DNA of 23,457 bases from an uncultured Odoribacter sp. (GCA_900548135.1 URJC01000003.1:1-23457); one strand, 5' to 3'; positions 1 to 8,907 are shown, counted from the stretch's first letter. Notes: generated from the sequence alone by a model not told the origin. Program-made: numbers and translations.

Positions 1-714
1 CAGCCACACCTTTAGCACTCCCTCCGCTTCTCCCCGACGGATAGCCAACATACGATGAGACGGACAACGCCTCAGCAATTCCCGGAAATTAAAATAATCA
101 GCATATTTTTCTCCCGTTTCCTCTTTCCCTTTTACCACCTTTGAACAAATCCAGGCTTCCCGTTCTACCATCCTGCGGATCCGGCCACGGGCAGCCTCAC
201 TCTCACTAACCCATTCCGCTATAATATCACGCGCCCCCTGCAAGGCATCCGTTTCATCATTCACTTCACCCTTTACAAAAAGCATAGCCTTCATCGCAAC
301 TTCTCCCTGCTCCTGCCGCATCAGAATTGCTGCCAAAGGTTCCAACCCTTTCGCTTTTGCCTTTGACGCCCGGGTTTGTTTCTTAGGTTTATAAGGAAGA
401 TAAAGATCTTCCAGTACCCGCATTTCCCGACACTCCCGGATTTGCTTTTCCAGCCCGGAAATCAGTTTCTCCTGTTCACGGATATGATCTAACACAGAAG
501 ATTTACGTTTCTCCAGTTCCTGAAATTGGGCATATAAAGTTTTTATCTCCCCAATCCGTACTTCATCCATATTACCGGTTTTCTCTTTCCGGTAACGGGC
601 TATGAAAGGGATGGTCGCACCATCATCCAACAATTCCAATAAATTCCGGATGGCTTTATTATCACCACCGGTCTTCTCCTGAATAAAACAAACTGGATCA
701 AGATAATACTCCAT
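1..714 (-). CDS. tex: Tex-type transcription accessory protein, N-terminal part (gene runs off the window)
   Basis: The minus strand from the ATG at 714 stays open to base 1, giving 238 codons with no stop. The translation starts MEYYLDPVCFIQEKTGG and contains a stretch typical of the Tex N-terminus: an IPFIARYRKEKTG-like block near residues 35-47, then a charged helical region and a LEDLYLPYKPKKQTRA block near residue 115. Tex is a cytoplasmic multidomain nucleic-acid-binding protein (helical N-terminus, YqgF-like domain, HhH motifs, C-terminal S1 domain) linked to transcription and RNA metabolism. Only the helical N-terminal part is visible; the full protein is usually about 700 residues or more. 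The start codon lies immediately after a terminator-like hairpin (717-756), so a separate promoter or read-through from the upstream dehydrogenase gene is needed. Recognition rests on remembered family blocks, not a search. Confidence 0.88.
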   Translation of the reverse strand, partial: MEYYLDPVCFIQEKTGGDNKAIRNLLELLDDGATIPFIARYRKEKTGNMDEVRIGEIKTLYAQFQELEKRKSSVLDHIREQEKLISGLEKQIRECREMRVLEDLYLPYKPKKQTRASKAKAKGLEPLAAILMRQEQGEVAMKAMLFVKGEVNDETDALQGARDIIAEWVSESEAARGRIRRMVEREAWICSKVVKGKEETGEKYADYFNFRELLRRCPSHRMLAIRRGEAEGVLKVWL

Positions 715-716
715 AT

Positions 717-756
717 AAAAAAATTTAGCTACTTCTTTACAAAAGTAGCTAAATTT
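717..756 (-). terminator. Intrinsic terminator hairpin directly upstream of tex
   Basis: A perfect 14-bp inverted repeat, AAATTTAGCTACTT (721-734) and AAGTAGCTAAATTT (743-756), encloses an 8-nt loop. Read on the minus strand it runs into seven T residues, the form of a rho-independent terminator. It would end the transcript of the dehydrogenase gene (stop at 814), yet it finishes only two or three bases before the tex ATG. Confidence 0.72.
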
Positions 757-773
757 CATCAAAATACCACAAA
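740..773 (-). promoter_or_regulatory. Possible tex promoter inside the hairpin
   Basis: On the minus strand TACTTTTG (747-740) matches the Bacteroidetes -7 consensus TAnnTTTG, and a TTTG (773-770) lies upstream. The spacer is 22 nt, longer than the 19 nt of the better promoters here, so this is weak. If real, transcription would start within the terminator hairpin and escape it. Confidence 0.25.
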
Positions 774-813
774 CACAGACACACAGAGTGTCATTTATTG
801 TTAAACCAACTAT

Positions 814-1608
814 TTATTTCGGCTGCTTTCCGATATAAGCCAGAATACCTCCATCCACGTACAACACGTGACCATTCACAAAATCAGAAGCTTCTGAAGC
901 CAGGAATACAGCTGGTCCCATCAAATCTTCGGCATTTCCCCAACGGGCGGCCGGTGTCTTTGCGATAATAAACTGATCAAACGGATGCCTTGAACCATCC
1001 GGCTGAATTTCACGCAACGGAGCAGTCTGAGGAGTAGCGATATAACCCGGCCCAATGCCATTACACTGAATGTTATACTCACCATATTCAGAAGCAATGT
1101 TACGGGTCAACATTTTCAAACCGCCTTTAGCTGCTGCATAAGCAGAAACCGTTTCCCGTCCCAGTTCGCTCATCATCGAACAAATATTGATAATCTTTCC
1201 GCCTCCTTTTTTTATCATTGAAGGAATCACAGCCTTGGATACAATAAAAGGAGCATTCAGATCCACATCAATCACCTGACGGAACTCAGCAGCAGACATT
1301 TCAATCATCGGAATACGTTTAATGATACCGGCATTATTAACCAAAATATCAATCACCCCCACCTCTTTCTCTATTTTAGCCACCAACGCATTCACCTGCT
1401 CTTCACTGGTCACATCACATACATAGCCGTAAGCTTTTATACCTTCAGCTTCATAAGCAGCCAACCCTTTATCCACCAGCTCCTGCTTAATATCGTTAAA
1501 CACAATCGTTGCTCCTGCCTGAGCAAATCCCTTTGCTATTGCAAACCCAATTCCGTAAGAAGCACCTGTGACCAATGCAATCTTACCTTCTAACGAAAAA
1601 TTAACCAT
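814..1608 (-). CDS. Short-chain dehydrogenase/reductase, gluconate 5-dehydrogenase-like
   Basis: This 264-residue cytoplasmic protein is a classical SDR oxidoreductase. The cofactor glycine motif TGASYGIG is at 14-21, NNAG at 91-94, and the catalytic tetrad is Asn118, Ser144, Tyr157 and Lys161 (YAAAK at 157-161). The C-terminus carries the usual substrate-loop region and VNGHVLYVDGG. The overall sequence resembles the gluconate 5-dehydrogenase/2-deoxy-D-gluconate 3-dehydrogenase (IdnO/KduD) group, which interconverts keto- and hydroxy-sugar acids with NAD(P)H. No sugar-acid isomerase, kinase or transporter lies next to it, so the substrate is not settled by context. It has its own promoter (1675-1705) and a terminator after the stop. 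SDR membership is firm; the exact substrate is inference. Confidence 0.9.
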   Translation of the reverse strand: MVNFSLEGKIALVTGASYGIGFAIAKGFAQAGATIVFNDIKQELVDKGLAAYEAEGIKAYGYVCDVTSEEQVNALVAKIEKEVGVIDILVNNAGIIKRIPMIEMSAAEFRQVIDVDLNAPFIVSKAVIPSMIKKGGGKIINICSMMSELGRETVSAYAAAKGGLKMLTRNIASEYGEYNIQCNGIGPGYIATPQTAPLREIQPDGSRHPFDQFIIAKTPAARWGNAEDLMGPAVFLASEASDFVNGHVLYVDGGILAYIGKQPK

Positions 1609-1674
1609 CTTCTTATTTTTAATTTATTAAAAATCAATCATTGCGATTGGAAATCATTTGTACAATCGATAGCA

Positions 1675-1705
1675 CAAAAATAATAAAAATGTACTTATAA
1701 ACAAT
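1675..1705 (-). promoter_or_regulatory. Promoter of the SDR gene
   Basis: Read on the minus strand, ATTG (1705-1702), a 19-nt spacer, then TATTTTTG (1682-1675). This fits the Bacteroidetes consensus TTTG-N19-TAnnTTTG with one change in the upstream box. The expected transcription start, near 1668, gives a leader of about 60 nt before the ATG at 1608. Confidence 0.6.
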
Positions 1706-1772
1706 AAAAAGAAAGTAAAATATATAAAATGGAAATAATTATATAAAAACGATTGGAAGGTCAGTTATTTTG

Positions 1773-1844
1773 TAGCGCTAAGGGGAATCGAACCCCTGTT
1801 TTAAGAATGAGAATCTTACGTCCTAACCCCTAGACGATAGCGCC
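1773..1844 (-). tRNA. tRNA-Glu, anticodon CTC
   Basis: A 72-nt cloverleaf on the minus strand. The acceptor arm GGCGCTA pairs with TAGCGCT (first pair G-U), discriminator A. The anticodon stem is TAAGA/TCTTA around loop TTCTCAT, giving CTC. The T arm is AGGGG TTCGATT CCCCT. The D-loop is of the tRNA-Glu kind. CCA is not encoded. It lies downstream of tRNA-Thr(GGT) in the same direction, 40 nt away. Confidence 0.95.
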
Positions 1845-1856
1845 CTAACAGTACTG

Positions 1857-1878
1857 AAAAAGCCTAACGTGTAGGCTT
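1857..1878 (-). terminator. Terminator-like hairpin between the two tRNAs
   Basis: AAGCCTA (1860-1866) and TAGGCTT (1872-1878) form a 7-bp stem with a 5-nt loop. On the minus strand it continues into a run of five T. It sits after tRNA-Thr and before tRNA-Glu, so it may partly terminate the pair or act as a processing signal. Confidence 0.45.
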
Positions 1879-1884
1879 CATCTG

Positions 1885-1956
<72 letters not shown>

Positions 1957-2008
1957 ATACGCTTCACTTTTCCATAAGCCGAACCATGTCCTTCATTGAA
2001 AAGCGGTA

Positions 2009-2039
2009 CAAAGGTAATGCTTTTACAACACAATGCAAA
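2009..2039 (-). promoter_or_regulatory. Promoter of the tRNA-Thr/tRNA-Glu transcript
   Basis: On the minus strand TTTG (2039-2036), a spacer of exactly 19 nt, then TACCTTTG (2016-2009), a full match to the Bacteroidetes promoter consensus. The predicted start lies about 45 nt before the first tRNA base. Confidence 0.78.
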
Positions 2040-2312
2040 TTTTCCGGAACTAATTTTATGATTATTTTATACACAACGTATCAACAGGATACATAAACTA
2101 TTGACAACGATTTATTTAAAAAATGATATTTTAAATACCAATTCATCATTCTATCCATTCATTTTTTATACCACTGATCTCTCCAAATATGAAATAGCCG
2201 GAATATATTAAACCCTATAATAACGCATTACCCATATTGCCCATTATAAAAAATATTATTCACTCAATCCAAATATAAATTGTATTTTTAAGCAAAATAA
2301 AAAGAAGAAATC
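2040..2312. other. AT-rich spacer between the tRNA promoter and the esterase gene
   Basis: With the promoter to its left this makes a stretch of more than 300 bases without a coding gene. It is strongly AT-rich, with no RNA gene, repeat array or convincing consensus promoter for the plus-strand esterase at 2313. A TATTTTTA near 2282 resembles a -7 box but lacks the final G and an upstream TTTG. Confidence 0.5.
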
Positions 2313-4336
2313 ATGAAAAAATTGAAAACATTTTCCTCGCTTTTATTTGCCCTGTTGCTTTGGTCCGAAAGCTTTGCCGATCAAGTGGTTCGGATAGCCT
2401 GTATTGGTAACAGCATCACCTATGGATCCAATATCTCCGACCGGGAAAAAAATTGTTATCCTTCCCAACTGCAGGAATATCTGGGTAAGCACTATGAAGT
2501 CCGTAATTTTGGAGTAAGCGGTTGTACTGCACTCACGAAAGGAGATCGTCCTTATATACGGACAACAGCCTATCAGGCATTAGTGGACAGTTACCGGAAT
2601 CAGCACCCCGGTCCCGTATCATATTACTAACTCCGATTCGCTGCTTTTTACCTGTTGGTTCTGAAATTAACGCACAGATCATCGCACAACACATTCGCCC
2701 CCAAATAGAGAAAATCGCTTACGAAAATAAATTGGAAATCATCAACTTATTTAATTTATTCGGAGACCAATGGCAATCCCATTTATTGCCGGACAAATTA
2801 CATCCCTCAGCCATTGGAGCCGGCATAATGGCTCAAAAAATATATGAATACCTCACGGGGCCCACAGCTCTTGCCCCAAAAAAGATAAAACAAAAATTGG
2901 GTTTAAGCAAGGCAAAAGAATTTAATTTTCACGGCTACCAGGGATATGAGTTTACAAACGATGGTGTTCGTTGTTTCATCGTTTCTCCTGCACGTGAAAC
3001 CCCAGACAAACGGTGGGTGATCCGTGCCCGTTTCTGGAATCATGAACCGCAAACAGATATCGCCTTGTTAGAGCAAGGTTTCCACATCACCTATTGCGAT
3101 GTGGCCAACTTATATGGTGCCCCTTCGGCTGTAGCCAGATGGAATAGTTTTTATAAACGGATGAGGAAAGCCGGGTTTCACAAAGAGGTTGTACTCGAAG
3201 GTATGAGCCGTGGAGGACTGATCGCTTATAACTGGGCCGCCCGGAATCCGGAGAAAGTAGCTTGTATCTATGCTGATGCACCAGTCATGGACATAAAAAG
3301 CTGGCCGCTGGGAAAAGGCAAATCCAAAGGTTCTCCCCAGGATGCCCGCCAACTGTTTACTGCTTATGGCTTCAGGAATGAAACGGAAGCCCTGGAATGG
3401 AAATACAACCCGCTAGACAATGCTGCCCTGATCGCAAAAGCTAAAATTCCGGTATTACATGTTGTGGGTGATGCTGACCAGATCGTACCAGTCAGTGAAA
3501 ATACGAACATTTTCGAACAACGGATGAAAGAACTAAAAGCCCCGATCACTGTCCTTCATAAACCGGGAGGAGACCACCACCCCCATTCCTTCAATAATCC
3601 GGAACCCATTGTCCGTTTTATCCTGAAAGCTACAGGTATGAACCGCAACAGATGTACTCATGCTGTCCCCGGCAATGAATTCCGCTCCGGAGCAGGCTGG
3701 ACCCGAGGATCCGACTGGCACAGTATTGCCGGAGAAATCACCACAATCCTACAGGGGAAACAACTCAAACTGCTGCTTTTAGGCAATTCCATCACTCAGG
3801 GATGGGGCGGAAACCGCCCATCTATAACCCACTGCCCCGGCCAACAAGCGATGAATGAGGTATTGGGAAACAACACATGGGAAAGTGCAGGTATTTCCGG
3901 CGACCGCACACAAAACCTGTTGTGGCGTATTCGGTTTGGCAACTACAATGCCAGTCATCCCGAAAACATAGTTATAGCTATTGGCATCAACAATTTGCTA
4001 GGCGGTAACGATACAGCCGAAGAAGTAGCCGAAGGAATTACAGCCGTATCCAAAGAAGCCCGGAAACAATTCCCGGATTCCCGGATTATATTGCTGGGAC
4101 CGCTTCCTGCCGGTAAAGAAAAGAAAAGCCCCATACGGCTCCAATGCGACAAAATACACGACATTCTGGCTGCAACCAAAATAAAAGGAGTAGAATATAC
4201 CAATCCAACCTCCTGGTTCACGGAAAGCAACGGGAGTATAAAATCAGGACTATACATCGGAGATTATATCCACTTGACAGACAAAGGCTATAAAATCTGG
4301 GCTACCCAAATCGCCAAATTGATCAGACCTCAATAA
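2313..4336 (+). pseudogene. Exported multidomain esterase (SGNH - alpha/beta hydrolase - SGNH) with a broken first module
   Basis: The gene starts at the ATG at 2313 with a signal peptide (KKLKTF then a hydrophobic run ending SFA-DQ). An SGNH/GDSL hydrolase start follows: IGNSIT, nucleophile Ser codon 2412-2414, and the NFGVSG block. Reading stops at 2630. The rest of the domain continues in another frame (RIILLTPIRCF, then the DKLHPS Asp-His block), which runs to 4336. Two lesions are visible: the GTND-type block of about 40 residues is absent between TTAYQA and LVDSYRN, and one C appears to be missing in the C-run near 2607-2610. Downstream, an alpha/beta hydrolase module is intact (GMSRGG, Ser codon 3206-3208; GDADQ near 3467; GGDHHPH near 3570). 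So is a second SGNH module (GNSIT near 3782, GISGDRT, GINN, GDYIHLT). Such fusions act on acylated carbohydrates. Secretion of the intact modules would need a restored frame. Confidence 0.72.
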
Positions 4337-4341
4337 CTCAA

Positions 4342-4374
4342 AACGGCTCAAAGACCTACCCCCTTTGAGCCGTT
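4342..4374. terminator. Bidirectional terminator between the esterase and crcB
   Basis: A perfect 12-bp inverted repeat, AACGGCTCAAAG (4342-4353) and CTTTGAGCCGTT (4363-4374), with a 9-nt loop. It lies between the plus-strand stop at 4336 and the minus-strand crcB stop at 4379, where a shared terminator for convergent genes is expected. T-runs on either side are short. Confidence 0.75.
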
Positions 4375-4378
4375 AAAA

Positions 4379-4756
4379 TCAAGCAGGCTTTACCAGGCTG
4401 CGTCCCAACCATACCAATACAATCCCCAGAACAACACTCAGTACCAGATAAGCAGAAAAGTATCCCCAATGTTTATTCTGCATCAACAGGAACATATCAT
4501 CGGCAAAAGAAGAAAAAGTGGTGAAACCTCCGCAAAATCCGGTGATCAAAAACACATTCATATTCGCAGAAATCAAATGGGCTTTTTCAACCATACCGAA
4601 CAAAATACCTATCACAAGACTACCGACAATATTGACGGCAAAAGTACCCCATGGAAAAGACGAAGCCGTAATGTAATGAGCCAATTTTCCTACTAAATAA
4701 CGGAGGCAAGTTCCTATGAAACCACCAGCCCCGGCAATTAACATAGCTTTAAACAT
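4379..4756 (-). CDS. crcB: CrcB/Fluc fluoride ion channel
   Basis: A 125-residue four-helix inner-membrane protein of normal Fluc length. Family marks are the N-terminal GAGGFIGTCLRY block (about 9-20), Asn42 in FAVNIVGS, and GGFTTFSSF (76-84), the phenylalanine-box region of the fluoride pore. Fluc proteins work as dual-topology dimers that let fluoride leave the cytoplasm. This is a single-copy gene, so it presumably makes a homodimer. It lies 57 nt downstream of the MFS gene and is the last gene before the hairpin at 4342-4374, so it could be carried on the urease-cluster transcript. I saw no crcB-type fluoride riboswitch upstream. Family assignment is firm; the link to urease, a fluoride-sensitive enzyme, is inference. 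Confidence 0.93.
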   Translation of the reverse strand: MFKAMLIAGAGGFIGTCLRYLVGKLAHYITASSFPWGTFAVNIVGSLVIGILFGMVEKAHLISANMNVFLITGFCGGFTTFSSFADDMFLLMQNKHWGYFSAYLVLSVVLGIVLVWLGRSLVKPA

Positions 4757-4813
4757 AATCTTTTACTTTTAAGTTTAACCAATATAATGAGTTTGTTGTA
4801 TCCGATGATGACA

Positions 4814-6181
4814 CTATAATTTCCGAATAACTTTAGGCCCCGTAATCAGGGTGATAATTCCTCCCAATACGAGTATTCCGATGGCAACGATCAGCACCAG
4901 CTTACCTCCCCCAAGACCCAACAAAAGAGGAATAATAAAGGTAGCAATAATAGCCCCAAGTTTTCCCAAAGCTGATGCAATCCCTTCCCCGCCAGCCCGT
5001 TCCTGCAAATTATAAATGCGACTGGGAAGCTCAAACGTGGTCAAATGAGGACCTGCATTCAAAGCCAGTTCAAACAACAGAAATCCGCCTAAAGTAATCC
5101 ATACAGCAGCATGATCCATATACCCTAAAAGGGTAATCAGCAAACCACCGGCACAAACAAAAAATCCTAACGTCTGGGCCCAAAGTAAATTAAAACGCCG
5201 TACGACAGTTAACCCCAGAATAAATCCGGTCATAACGAAACAATTAACATACAATGTAAAACGTAATGATTCCACTACCCGCAGGAAAGGGGTTCCACCT
5301 TCGGGAATCAATCCCAATGCCAATAACAGGACCGGAGTAAAGATCCCGATCCCATATACCCCCATACCTTCACATCCCCAAGGAATCCCACTGAGGACAA
5401 CACGCTTGATATTCCCACGGGTAAAAATATCCTTATGGGAAATCTGAGTTTGGATGAGCTGATCTTTTTTATTGGCCAATTCCCCAATATAAACATCTTT
5501 ACCCAGAAAATGCTGTACATTTTTTTCTGCCTCCTGTACCTTTCCGTGCAACGCCAGCCATTCCGGGCTTTCCACAAACCAAAGCCGCACCAGAAAGGTA
5601 ACAGCAGCAAACAAAGTGAGAAACAAAAATAAACGGTTCCAAAGTCCCGGATCAGAAAAAGTTTTCAATATATACCAGGCGACCAATATCATCAGGATAT
5701 TTCCCAATCCTGATGTGGCTTTCGAAACCCCTAACATCGTTCGCCTCCATTTTTTAGGCATAATTTCCGATACATATGAGGGATCAAGTGCGTAAGCCCC
5801 TCCGATTGCAAAACCGATGATCAACAGGCAAATGGTCAACGCAATAATCGAATGAGTAAAAAAAATCCACAAAGATGCCCCTCCAATCAATACGGGACAG
5901 AGCCGGAAGAAAAATAAATAGCCGTATTTATCACTGAGACGACCGAAAAACAAGGATCCGAACATGATTCCGATCAACCCACAGGAAAAAATAAAGCCCT
6001 GCAGCCATGAAGACAACCCAGGATGATGTGTAATGGCAATTAAAGGAGCAATCACTCCTACCAGAATAGCAAGCGCTCCTCCGAAAAATTGTCCGGCAGA
6101 AGCAATGATGACAATCCAGATATGCCTTCCCCGGAGAGGCATTGTGTCCATATTATATCTTGGCGTTTGATTTTCAGACAT
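4814..6181 (-). CDS. MFS transporter, sugar-porter-like, unknown substrate
   Basis: A 455-residue inner-membrane protein with about 12 hydrophobic segments. The MFS motif A is visible as GSLFFGRLSDKYG between helices 2 and 3. A central cytoplasmic loop begins FVESPEWLALHGKVQEAE, close to the PESPRWL...G...A signature of the sugar porter branch. A second conserved block, SRIYNLQERAGGEG, precedes the last helices. The gene follows the urea channel gene on the same strand after a 125-nt gap with only a weak AT-rich hairpin, and precedes crcB by 57 nt. Co-transcription with the urease genes is plausible but not shown. The substrate cannot be told from the sequence; a metabolite linked to urea or ammonia use is a guess from position. 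Confidence 0.82.
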   Translation of the reverse strand: MSENQTPRYNMDTMPLRGRHIWIVIIASAGQFFGGALAILVGVIAPLIAITHHPGLSSWLQGFIFSCGLIGIMFGSLFFGRLSDKYGYLFFFRLCPVLIGGASLWIFFTHSIIALTICLLIIGFAIGGAYALDPSYVSEIMPKKWRRTMLGVSKATSGLGNILMILVAWYILKTFSDPGLWNRLFLFLTLFAAVTFLVRLWFVESPEWLALHGKVQEAEKNVQHFLGKDVYIGELANKKDQLIQTQISHKDIFTRGNIKRVVLSGIPWGCEGMGVYGIGIFTPVLLLALGLIPEGGTPFLRVVESLRFTLYVNCFVMTGFILGLTVVRRFNLLWAQTLGFFVCAGGLLITLLGYMDHAAVWITLGGFLLFELALNAGPHLTTFELPSRIYNLQERAGGEGIASALGKLGAIIATFIIPLLLGLGGGKLVLIVAIGILVLGGIITLITGPKVIRKL

Positions 6182-6306
6182 AAAATCGTGTTTTAAAGTT
6201 GAACACCGGATGGTAAGTATCAGGAATTTTTTTCAAAACAGAATTGCAAACTCTCCCATACAAGCGTCCGCTGCCTTTCAACAAACAAAAAGTTTCTCAA
6301 CTTTAA

Positions 6307-7284
6307 CTATCCTCGTTGCAATATCTTTTTGTCCAAATTCAGATGCGGCCAGAGAAACAACCAGGTAGCCACACAAAATGGTCCGGTCAACGTCGGGATA
6401 CCAATCGGAGCAAAGAACGTATCCATACCTGCCTGAATAAAAACCGTCGCAAAAATACCCAACAATGTCCATATAACCGTACGCCAATTGACATGGTAAA
6501 AAGTTGTCCCCAAGGCAATTGCAGTCAACACCGGACTAAATCCGAACAATCCGTTGGCAATATCTCCTCCGTTGCATTGATAAAGTATAGCCACACAGAG
6601 AGCAAGAGCCGAACCGATGGCTGCCCAGACTGCAGCCCAGCGGCTACTAATGAACAAGCCAATCAGGAATAAAATTCCCGTCACCCATGAGTTAATCAGA
6701 AAAACCTGCGATATACCTGTCAACCAATAAATAACCAGACTCTTAAAACTGGTATCAAACTCGGCAGAGAAATTACCTGGCAATTCAGGAGCACCCATAC
6801 CCGAATCAGGCAATCCATGCATAATTCGTGCCGCCATCAGGACAAACCAGGTGATCAGCACAAACGGAAAGGTAAAAGAACTCACTTTATAAGGAGCCAG
6901 TAAATAATTTAATCCAACCATAACCCAAGTAGTCATAGCAGAAAAAATAACAATGGCCAGCCACATCAGAGGTACATTTCCCAGGAATGTCGGTAAAGCG
7001 CAACCAACCAGAATTCCGTTGAATCCCCATAATCCCTCCAGTCCCTTTTCAGCAGGATACTTCAGCAAATATCCGGTAATGGTTGACATGAACATCCCGG
7101 CAACAGCCCCCCAAGCTACTGCCGGCATATGAGCTTCATAAGCTCCGTAAAATATTCCGGCAAGAAAAAAGATACCCGTCCAGATATTTCCCTGGAACAT
7201 CACCTGTCCCGCCCCTTTGAAATAGAGTTTGAAAAAACCGGGAGAAAAGACAGCCTGCAATTTAATCGTAGTTGTTGTTTCCAT
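6307..7284 (-). CDS. yut: Urea transporter (UT/Yut family)
   Basis: A 325-residue polytopic inner-membrane protein that lets urea diffuse into the cell for the adjacent urease. The family signature GLEGLWGFNGILVG is at 81-94. A second, internally repeated copy, GLFGFSPVLTAIALG, lies near residues 240-255, matching the two-fold repeat of urea channels. Length is normal for bacterial UT proteins. It starts 31 nt after the ureD stop, so it is very probably in the urease transcript. The first 12 residues are polar and threonine-rich. The symbol follows the Yut naming of bacterial urea channels. Confidence 0.92.
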   Translation of the reverse strand: METTTTIKLQAVFSPGFFKLYFKGAGQVMFQGNIWTGIFFLAGIFYGAYEAHMPAVAWGAVAGMFMSTITGYLLKYPAEKGLEGLWGFNGILVGCALPTFLGNVPLMWLAIVIFSAMTTWVMVGLNYLLAPYKVSSFTFPFVLITWFVLMAARIMHGLPDSGMGAPELPGNFSAEFDTSFKSLVIYWLTGISQVFLINSWVTGILFLIGLFISSRWAAVWAAIGSALALCVAILYQCNGGDIANGLFGFSPVLTAIALGTTFYHVNWRTVIWTLLGIFATVFIQAGMDTFFAPIGIPTLTGPFCVATWLFLWPHLNLDKKILQRG

Positions 7285-7315
7285 AGTTTGTTACTTTTTC
7301 GTTATAAATTGCAAG

Positions 7316-8233
7316 CTATTTCCAAATAAATTCTTCGGGCAGTGGTTTCCCTTTAATCTGCATCCGGACGATAGAACCAAATTCACGTACCAGGCGTTTC
7401 ACCGGCTGCGTTTCCATCCCCAAAACTTTGAAAATCAACCCGCATTGATTAGGTAAATAAATAATTCCAACAGCCAAATCCTTTTCCCGGTCAATATATG
7501 CACGGGTTTTTTCATAAATCTGACTGGCCTCTTTTTCCGGAGTCAAAACAATCACATTGGCAAAAACATCATAATGATGCATAATACCAATATTACGTAC
7601 CGATTTTTCTTTTGGTTCTACCACCATTTTTTCCCGGAAAAGAGGTGTTCCATCGGGGCGCTGCGCCCGGGTACAAACTGAAAGTAAGTCATACACAAAC
7701 AACTCCCCGTCTTTATAATATTTCCGGCCTCCGGTATAAATTTCCGAATAAAACAAAGTGGCTGAAGGCTCAATCGTAATCTCTGTATCTGTAATATAAC
7801 GGCTATTCCGGCAAGGGATAGTAGCTTCCGGAATATATTCCAGGTAAGCGTTTTCTTCCAATACAAAGGTTTGTTTTAAACCCGAGAAATTATAAACCAT
7901 CTCAGCTATTTTAGTAGCAGCCCCGGTAGAAACAAAGGCATAAGCATCCTTACAGACCTTGAAACGGTTTTCATAGCGGTCTCCATCCACATTCGGTCCT
8001 CCGGCAGACAAAATATATACACAGGGCATTTCGGGCATCTCCTCATCAAAGTATAACTCTTGTTGCACAATCAAAGGAGCACGCCTATCCCAATGCCTCA
8101 GGATGGATTTCTTGTCCTTATCCAATTCAAAAATAAGATCCAATAAACCAAACTTTCCCGGCGCCCCTATCTGCATCGCCTGAGTCTCCGACAGATAAGG
8201 AGCCAGTTCTCTGCATTTTGTAAAATCATTCAT
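7316..8233 (-). CDS. ureD: Urease accessory protein UreD (UreH)
   Basis: A 305-residue cytoplasmic scaffold protein that binds apo-urease and, with UreF and UreG, forms the complex through which nickel reaches the active site. Recognisable UreD features are the [15 protein letters not shown] block (about 73-87), [12 protein letters not shown] (about 101-112), an [15 protein letters not shown] block, and the [13 protein letters not shown] stretch. The start ATG overlaps the ureG stop by 4 nt (ATGA type), indicating translational coupling. Placing ureD after ureG rather than at the head of the operon differs from the Klebsiella order but recalls the Helicobacter ureH position. Confidence 0.93.
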   Translation of the reverse strand: MNDFTKCRELAPYLSETQAMQIGAPGKFGLLDLIFELDKDKKSILRHWDRRAPLIVQQELYFDEEMPEMPCVYILSAGGPNVDGDRYENRFKVCKDAYAFVSTGAATKIAEMVYNFSGLKQTFVLEENAYLEYIPEATIPCRNSRYITDTEITIEPSATLFYSEIYTGGRKYYKDGELFVYDLLSVCTRAQRPDGTPLFREKMVVEPKEKSVRNIGIMHHYDVFANVIVLTPEKEASQIYEKTRAYIDREKDLAVGIIYLPNQCGLIFKVLGMETQPVKRLVREFGSIVRMQIKGKPLPEEFIWK

Positions 8234-8880
8234 AATTTTATTTCCTCAACTTGTTCCTTTGAAACACGGTCAAAAAGAGCCATATCCCGGATTAAAGCAA
8301 TCAGTTCTTTTATTCCTTCACCAGTCATACAATTCGTAAATACAAACGGCTTACCCGGTCGCATCAGTTCTGAGTCATGACGCATCACTTCCAATGAAGC
8401 ATGAACATAAGGAGCCAGATCAGTCTTATTAATTACAAGGATATCAGAATAAGAAATACCTGGCCCATCCTTACGCGGAATCTTATCCCCGGCAGCGACA
8501 TCAATCACATAAATGAAAAAATCAACCAGCGCAGGACTAAACGTCAAGGTCAGGTTATCCCCTCCCGATTCAATGAGTACAACATCGCTGTCCGGAAATT
8601 TAGCCTCCATTTCTTCCACTGCAGCTATGTTCATAGAAGGATCCTCACGTACGGCAGTATGCGGACAAGCACCTGTTTCCACTCCAATAATCCGCTCCTC
8701 CGCCAGATATCCTTTCAGCATTTTACGTACATGCTTGGCATCCTCTGTGGTTACAATATCATTGGTGATAATCAAAACTTTTAATCCCAGTTTCAGGAAA
8801 TAAGGGGTAATGGCTTCAATAAGAGCTGTCTTTCCCGATCCTACCGGGCCGCCAATGCCAATTCTACACGTATTACTCAT
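8230..8880 (-). CDS. ureG: Urease accessory GTPase UreG
   Basis: A 216-residue SIMIBI-class GTPase that delivers nickel to urease on GTP hydrolysis. The P-loop GPVGSGKT is at 11-18, the nickel-binding CPH motif at 72-74 ([11 protein letters not shown]), the ESGGDNL block at 104-110, and the guanine-specificity motif NKTD at 151-154. All key residues are present and length is typical. There is no histidine-rich N-terminus, a role taken here by the UreE tail. It overlaps ureD by 4 nt and follows ureF by 27 nt. Confidence 0.97.
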   Translation of the reverse strand: MSNTCRIGIGGPVGSGKTALIEAITPYFLKLGLKVLIITNDIVTTEDAKHVRKMLKGYLAEERIIGVETGACPHTAVREDPSMNIAAVEEMEAKFPDSDVVLIESGGDNLTLTFSPALVDFFIYVIDVAAGDKIPRKDGPGISYSDILVINKTDLAPYVHASLEVMRHDSELMRPGKPFVFTNCMTGEGIKELIALIRDMALFDRVSKEQVEEIKL

Positions 8881-8907
8881 AATATTGGTTTTATAAAAGT
8901 TATATTT

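Noticed and set aside
4757..4813. Fluoride riboswitch ahead of crcB
   Set aside because: The 57-nt gap is too short and lacks the conserved GG..GAUG-type core of the crcB motif.
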